From: Acidobacteriota bacterium
Lineage (GTDB): Bacteria > Acidobacteriota > Terriglobia > Acidiferrales > UBA7541
Direction of reading: 5' to 3'
Assembly: GCA_013289825.1 (NCBI GenBank)
Contig: JABCZF010000002.1
Coordinates: 1 to 64,000 of the forward strand
Length of the DNA: 64,000 nucleotides
In this document: positions 60,936-64,000 of the stretch, in pieces
Layout: every line of letters starts with the position of its first letter
Numbering within the stretch: the stretch's first letter is position 1
Notes under the pieces: model-generated
The model's database searches: none
Seen by the model: the letters and a program-made list of their open reading frames with translations, nothing else
Told to the model about the DNA's origin: nothing
Translations under genes and position numbers: made by a program

Positions 60936-61658
60936 TTACGAAGCCGTTTGGGCCATAGCAATTTGGACACTGCGTACTTCGAGGATCGGCAACTCGTCAT
61001 CATCGGCAAGCAGCAGCTTCTGACCGACCGGAACGGTCTCCCCTTCGGGAGTCTCTTCCCACACGGTCGCACGGCCCAGGCGAACATTGGCATTCGCATG
61101 CTGAGAGGCAAAGGGAGTAAGGACCGGAAGCAGGACTTCCCCCAGCTCGCGTTCTTCGTACTTGTCCGAGGTGCGAATTTTTGCCGGCAACCACAGTAAA
61201 TCCCGAAGCCGTTTGGGAGGCGCGATCTCAATGGAATTCAGAAGCCCGAAGGGGATCCACATATAACTGCCAGCAGCGAAAACTTCGAGATTCGAGCCAA
61301 TGCGAGGGTCGGCATCGCTCAACGAATGATAGTTTTTCCCGTTGATGGTGATGGAGATTTCGTCCAGTCCCGTGCGGTGCTTCGGCAGGGGGTACTGCTG
61401 CTTGCTGAAAAGATCGTGGCGCGTTCTTTCGGCGTGGAGAGCCGCATGGTATAGCAACCCACCCATTTCCGCCGACTGGCTGCCCTGAGCGGCGAGATCC
61501 AGATGCTTTTCCGCGCGAGAGAAGTCTCCCGCAAAACAGAGCAGTTCGAACAAGAAAGTGCGTCGCTTGACATCCTGGGGGTTGTCGCGCACTTCAGCGC
61601 TGACCGCCTGAATGGCTTCGTCAAGCTTGCCGGCTTGTAATAATTCTCGAGCGCCCAT
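60936..61658 (-). CDS. tagJ: TagJ/ImpE-family T6SS accessory protein
   Basis: This is a 240-residue protein. N-terminal tetratrico-like helices (ARELLQAGKLDEAIQAVSAE, RRTFLFELLCFAGDFSRAEK) lead into the ImpE core (PRIGSNLEVFAAGSYMWIPF, RDLLWLPAKIRTSDKYEERE, LGEVLLPVLTPFASQHANAN). TagJ binds the N-terminus of TssB and modulates recycling of the sheath by ClpV in some systems. It lies between hcp and tssA, and a stem-loop separates it from hcp. Confidence 0.88.
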   Translation of the reverse strand: MGARELLQAGKLDEAIQAVSAEVRDNPQDVKRRTFLFELLCFAGDFSRAEKHLDLAAQGSQSAEMGGLLYHAALHAERTRHDLFSKQQYPLPKHRTGLDEISITINGKNYHSLSDADPRIGSNLEVFAAGSYMWIPFGLLNSIEIAPPKRLRDLLWLPAKIRTSDKYEERELGEVLLPVLTPFASQHANANVRLGRATVWEETPEGETVPVGQKLLLADDDELPILEVRSVQIAMAQTAS

Positions 61659-61713
61659 CCGCCGTTCCTCTCAAGTGCTCGCGCTGCGGGCACACACAAA
61701 AAGTCAGGGAGAA

Positions 61714-61745
61714 GCGCCCGAACCTTCTCCGCGAAGGCCGGGCGC
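61714..61745 (-). promoter_or_regulatory. Stem-loop downstream of hcp
   Basis: GCGCCCG at 61745-61739 pairs with CGGGCGC at 61720-61714, and an inner CCTT/AAGG pairs as well. The hairpin lies in the gap after the hcp stop. A short T-rich run follows only after about 10 nt, so it could stabilise the hcp transcript or act as a partial terminator that raises Hcp levels over downstream genes. Confidence 0.45.
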
Positions 61746-61777
61746 AACCCCATCTCACTCGAAAGACTATTCGGCGT

Positions 61778-62272
61778 TCAGGCAGCGACTGCTTTCGACA
61801 GATCGTAGCTAATGGCGCCGGTTGAAGACACTGTACCCTTCGAGGCATCCTGCACAAAGTATTCGAAGGTTATCTTGGAAAAGTTCAGACTGAAGGATTC
61901 CGAGCCCATTTCATCGGAACCTGAAGATCCGCCAATCGCGTGAGAAGAAACGAGACAGTGCTCAAACGTAAGCTTCAGGTAGTCGTACGGTGAGCCACCG
62001 CCGCCCGACTTGCGAACGGCAAGAACCCCCTTGTCAATGTGCGTTCCCTTGGTGCACGCCTGAAAGAGTTTTGCGGACGCTTTGTTGGTATAAGCCGAGA
62101 AGGTTATGTCGTTGGTCGAATACTTGCCGGTACCGCCTCCAGTCGCGTGAGCGAAGCTGCCGCTATTGTGTCCACTCCAAGACCAGCTCGCGAGTTCAAT
62201 CTCCTTAGTGTGGCCTTCCTTCTGAGACTCCCCTTCTATTCCATCCAGCTTCAAATATGCATCAAATGCCAT
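61778..62272 (-). CDS. hcp: T6SS tube protein Hcp (TssD)
   Basis: This is a 164-residue protein with the Hcp fold: AFDAYLKLDGIEGESQKEGH, EIELASWSWSGHNSG, GKYSTNDITFSAYTNKASAK, LFQACTKGTHIDKGVLAVRK and ESFSLNFSKITFEYF. It forms hexameric rings that stack into the inner tube. A strong AGGAGGAAAG site lies just before the ATG, and a hairpin follows the stop, both consistent with high expression. It lies 83 bases after tssC. Confidence 0.95.
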   Translation of the reverse strand: MAFDAYLKLDGIEGESQKEGHTKEIELASWSWSGHNSGSFAHATGGGTGKYSTNDITFSAYTNKASAKLFQACTKGTHIDKGVLAVRKSGGGGSPYDYLKLTFEHCLVSSHAIGGSSGSDEMGSESFSLNFSKITFEYFVQDASKGTVSSTGAISYDLSKAVAA

Positions 62273-62355
62273 TTTCTTTCCTCCTATCGAGTTATTTCGA
62301 AGCTTGTAAAGCCGAGAGTTCCGCTGTCAAGCAACAGCATCCCTCCCACCAAAAC

Positions 62356-63843
62356 CTATCCGCGCGTCGACTTCGGAAGTTCAGCGACGAGCCGCAGGGA
62401 AACCGTGAGCTCATCGAGTTGAAAGTGAGGCCGCAGAAACGCAATAGCACGATAGACGCCAGGTTTGCCGGCGACTTCCTCCACGTCCACGCGGGCCTCT
62501 CTCAGCGGATACTGAGCTTTCGCAGCCGCACTTGCGGTGTCATCCAACACCACATATTGGCTGATCCACCGATTCAGGAATTGTTCGCAGTCCTTGCGGG
62601 ACATGAAGCTCCCGATCTTGTCCCGCATGATGGCTTTTAGGAAATGTGCGAAACGCGAGACAGCCAGAATATAGGGCAGTTGCGCGGAGAGCCGCGCATT
62701 CGCGTTGGCTTCGGGTTTATCATACTTCTTTGGCTTGTTGGCCGATTGTACGCTGAAGAAGGCCGCATAGTCGGTTCCCTTGCAGTGCACCAGCGGGATC
62801 AGCCCCTGGTCGGCCAGCTCCTTTTCACGCCGGTCGGTGATGGCGATTTCCGTCGGGCACTTCAGAGCCACGTCGCCTTCGTCGGTGCGGAAAGTGTGGG
62901 CGGGAAGACCCTCGACCAAGCCTCCGCCCTCCACGCCGCGAATGGCTGCGCACCAGCCGTACTTAGCAAATGCCTGCGTCAGGCGCGCTCCCAGCGCATA
63001 AGCAGCATTGCCCCACAGGTACTTCGAGTGATCCGTACCGTCGACACCTTCCTCAAAATTGAACTCATCGATGGGCTTGGTTTCCTTGCCATACGGAAGG
63101 CGCATCAGAACCCGCGGCATGGCCAAACCCACATACTTCGAATCGTCGCTAGCCCGGAAGGACTTCCATTTCGCGTACTCCGTGCTGTCAAAAATCTTTC
63201 CGATATCCCGCGGATCCCCAAGTTGTCCGAAACTTTCCAGATTCAAAAGCTCAGGAGACGCCGCGGTGAGGAAAGGTGCGTGTGCGCCCGCGGCAACTTG
63301 GGAAATTCTTTCCAGAAACTCCATGTCTTCGGGATGTTTGCTGAACTCGTAGTCTCCGATAAGGGCTGAAAAAGGCTCGCCGCCGAAGAGGCCGAATTCA
63401 TCTTCGTAGACCTTCTTGAATACGGTACTCTGATCGAATTCAGGCGCGCGCTGCAAATCCCGCAGCAACTCCTTTTTGTTGGCATTGAACACCCGGAGCT
63501 TCAGCATCGTCCCCGTTTCGCTCTGGTCCATCAGGTACTTGATGCCGCGCCAAGTACCCTCCAACTTTTGAAAGGCGGGGTGATGAAGCACCTCGTTCAA
63601 TTGCAGGGAGATCAGGTGGTCGATCTGGGCGATGCGAGCATTAATGGTGGCGTCGGCATCGCGCGAGAGCTTCATTTCGCCCTCGAGTACCTGGGCGACG
63701 AACTCCTTCACCATGTCCCGCCCACGCTCGCGTGCGGCACCTTCGCGTCCAAGACGTCCCTGGTCTACGATCTGATCCAGCAGGCTCGCTTCGGTGGTTT
63801 TGGCTTCCGCCGCCTGAGCAGGCGCCTTCTCCGGCTTACTCAT
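62356..63843 (-). CDS. tssC: T6SS sheath large subunit TssC
   Basis: This is a 495-residue protein. Family blocks include NARIAQIDHLISLQLNEVLH, HPAFQKLEGTWRGIKYLMDQ, FGLFGGEPFSALIGDYEFSK, VGLAMPRVLMRLPYGKETKP, YLWGNAAYALGARLTQAFAK and FLKAIMRDKIGSFMSRKDCE. The C-terminus (REARVDVEEVAGKPGVYRAI, LRPHFQLDELTVSLRLVAEL) is the part recognised by ClpV interplay in the sheath. It polymerises with TssB around the Hcp tube. It starts inside the last codons of tssB, with an ATGAGTAA overlap. Confidence 0.96.
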   Translation of the reverse strand: MSKPEKAPAQAAEAKTTEASLLDQIVDQGRLGREGAARERGRDMVKEFVAQVLEGEMKLSRDADATINARIAQIDHLISLQLNEVLHHPAFQKLEGTWRGIKYLMDQSETGTMLKLRVFNANKKELLRDLQRAPEFDQSTVFKKVYEDEFGLFGGEPFSALIGDYEFSKHPEDMEFLERISQVAAGAHAPFLTAASPELLNLESFGQLGDPRDIGKIFDSTEYAKWKSFRASDDSKYVGLAMPRVLMRLPYGKETKPIDEFNFEEGVDGTDHSKYLWGNAAYALGARLTQAFAKYGWCAAIRGVEGGGLVEGLPAHTFRTDEGDVALKCPTEIAITDRREKELADQGLIPLVHCKGTDYAAFFSVQSANKPKKYDKPEANANARLSAQLPYILAVSRFAHFLKAIMRDKIGSFMSRKDCEQFLNRWISQYVVLDDTASAAAKAQYPLREARVDVEEVAGKPGVYRAIAFLRPHFQLDELTVSLRLVAELPKSTRG

Positions 63844-64000
63844 CAGAGCCTCCCTTGGCCTTTTCGCCCTCCAGCTCCTTCTTCAGCTGGCCTGCCTTTT
63901 CCGTGTTGCCAACCGCGTCCATCAACAGGTTGTCCAGTTTCTCGTTGCCTTGCAGAGCGCCGCGCAAGTCGCCGAGCGTCTGGCGCAAGTCGAGGAGCTG
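63836..64000 (-). CDS. tssB: T6SS sheath small subunit TssB, C-terminal part
   Basis: Only the last 54 codons are in the window; the gene continues past the right edge. The visible part (QLLDLRQTLGDLRGALQGNE, KLDNLLMDAVGNTEKAGQLK, then a charged KELEGEKAKGGSDE tail) is the typical helical end of TssB (VipA). It pairs with TssC in the contractile sheath. The stop TAA at 63838-63836 overlaps the start of tssC, ensuring coupled translation. Confidence 0.9.
   Translation of the reverse strand, partial: QLLDLRQTLGDLRGALQGNEKLDNLLMDAVGNTEKAGQLKKELEGEKAKGGSDE

Noticed and set aside
1..64000. CRISPR arrays, tRNA and rRNA genes
   Set aside because: I saw no regularly spaced repeats, no clover-leaf with a CCA-like end, and no rRNA-like blocks. 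A tRNAscan or Infernal run could still find a weak case.

Overview
The window looks like chromosomal DNA of an acidobacterium (Acidobacteriota, probably a Koribacter/Solibacter-type Terriglobia). This is inferred from gene families seen together: an 882-residue orphan ABC permease coupled to a PadR regulator, a 1384-residue TonB-dependent receptor with a carboxypeptidase-regulatory N-terminus, FecR proteins with a tryptophan-rich middle, an S9 prolyl-oligopeptidase-like enzyme, and F420 genes. No rRNA, tRNA or CRISPR array was recognised.

Layout. (1) 1-1817: a complete ISKra4-family insertion sequence whose left inverted repeat begins at base 1, followed by a strong terminator. (2) 2.0-13.4 kb: a secreted propeller protein, a small secreted protein, the coenzyme F420 pair cofE-cofD, two paralogous FecR-domain envelope proteins, an orphan OmpR-type regulator, a glycine-zipper lipoprotein and an NTF2-like protein. 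(3) 13.5-17.0 kb: a compact beta-ketoadipate operon pcaF-pcaB-pcaD, followed by AraC-type and LytTR regulators. (4) 19.3-29.1 kb: a TonB-dependent receptor behind a sigma-54-like promoter, an S9 peptidase, and a PadR/permease pair. (5) 29.3-36.9 kb: the conserved three-gene cassette of circularly permuted ATP-grasp, alpha-E and transglutaminase proteins, then small envelope or secreted proteins.

(6) 37.2-64.0 kb, all on the minus strand: a type VI secretion system. In transcription order from the right edge it encodes TssB (partial), TssC, Hcp, TagJ/ImpE, TssA, TssE, TssF, TssG, ClpV (TssH), VgrG and a PAAR protein. Downstream lies a cargo and accessory segment: LysM/peptidoglycan-binding proteins, an OmpA-like protein, unknown proteins that look like effector-immunity pairs, an FHA-DUF4123 adaptor fusion, a zincin with a LysM-like N-terminus next to an exported protein, and a second FHA protein. 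The membrane complex (TssJ/K/L/M) is not in the window and may lie beyond base 64000.

The most unusual observation is at the PAAR gene. Its frame ends at a UGA, directly after Cys-Pro-Gly. The same frame then runs open for 79 codons encoding an intact domain that is a close paralog of the separately encoded protein at 41805-42143. No ATG, GTG or TTG lies between the UGA and that domain. A 7-bp hairpin with a GGU-containing apical loop lies 15 nt past the UGA, the geometry of a bacterial selenocysteine insertion element. This is either a very recent nonsense mutation or a recoded (selenocysteine or readthrough) T6SS spike protein.
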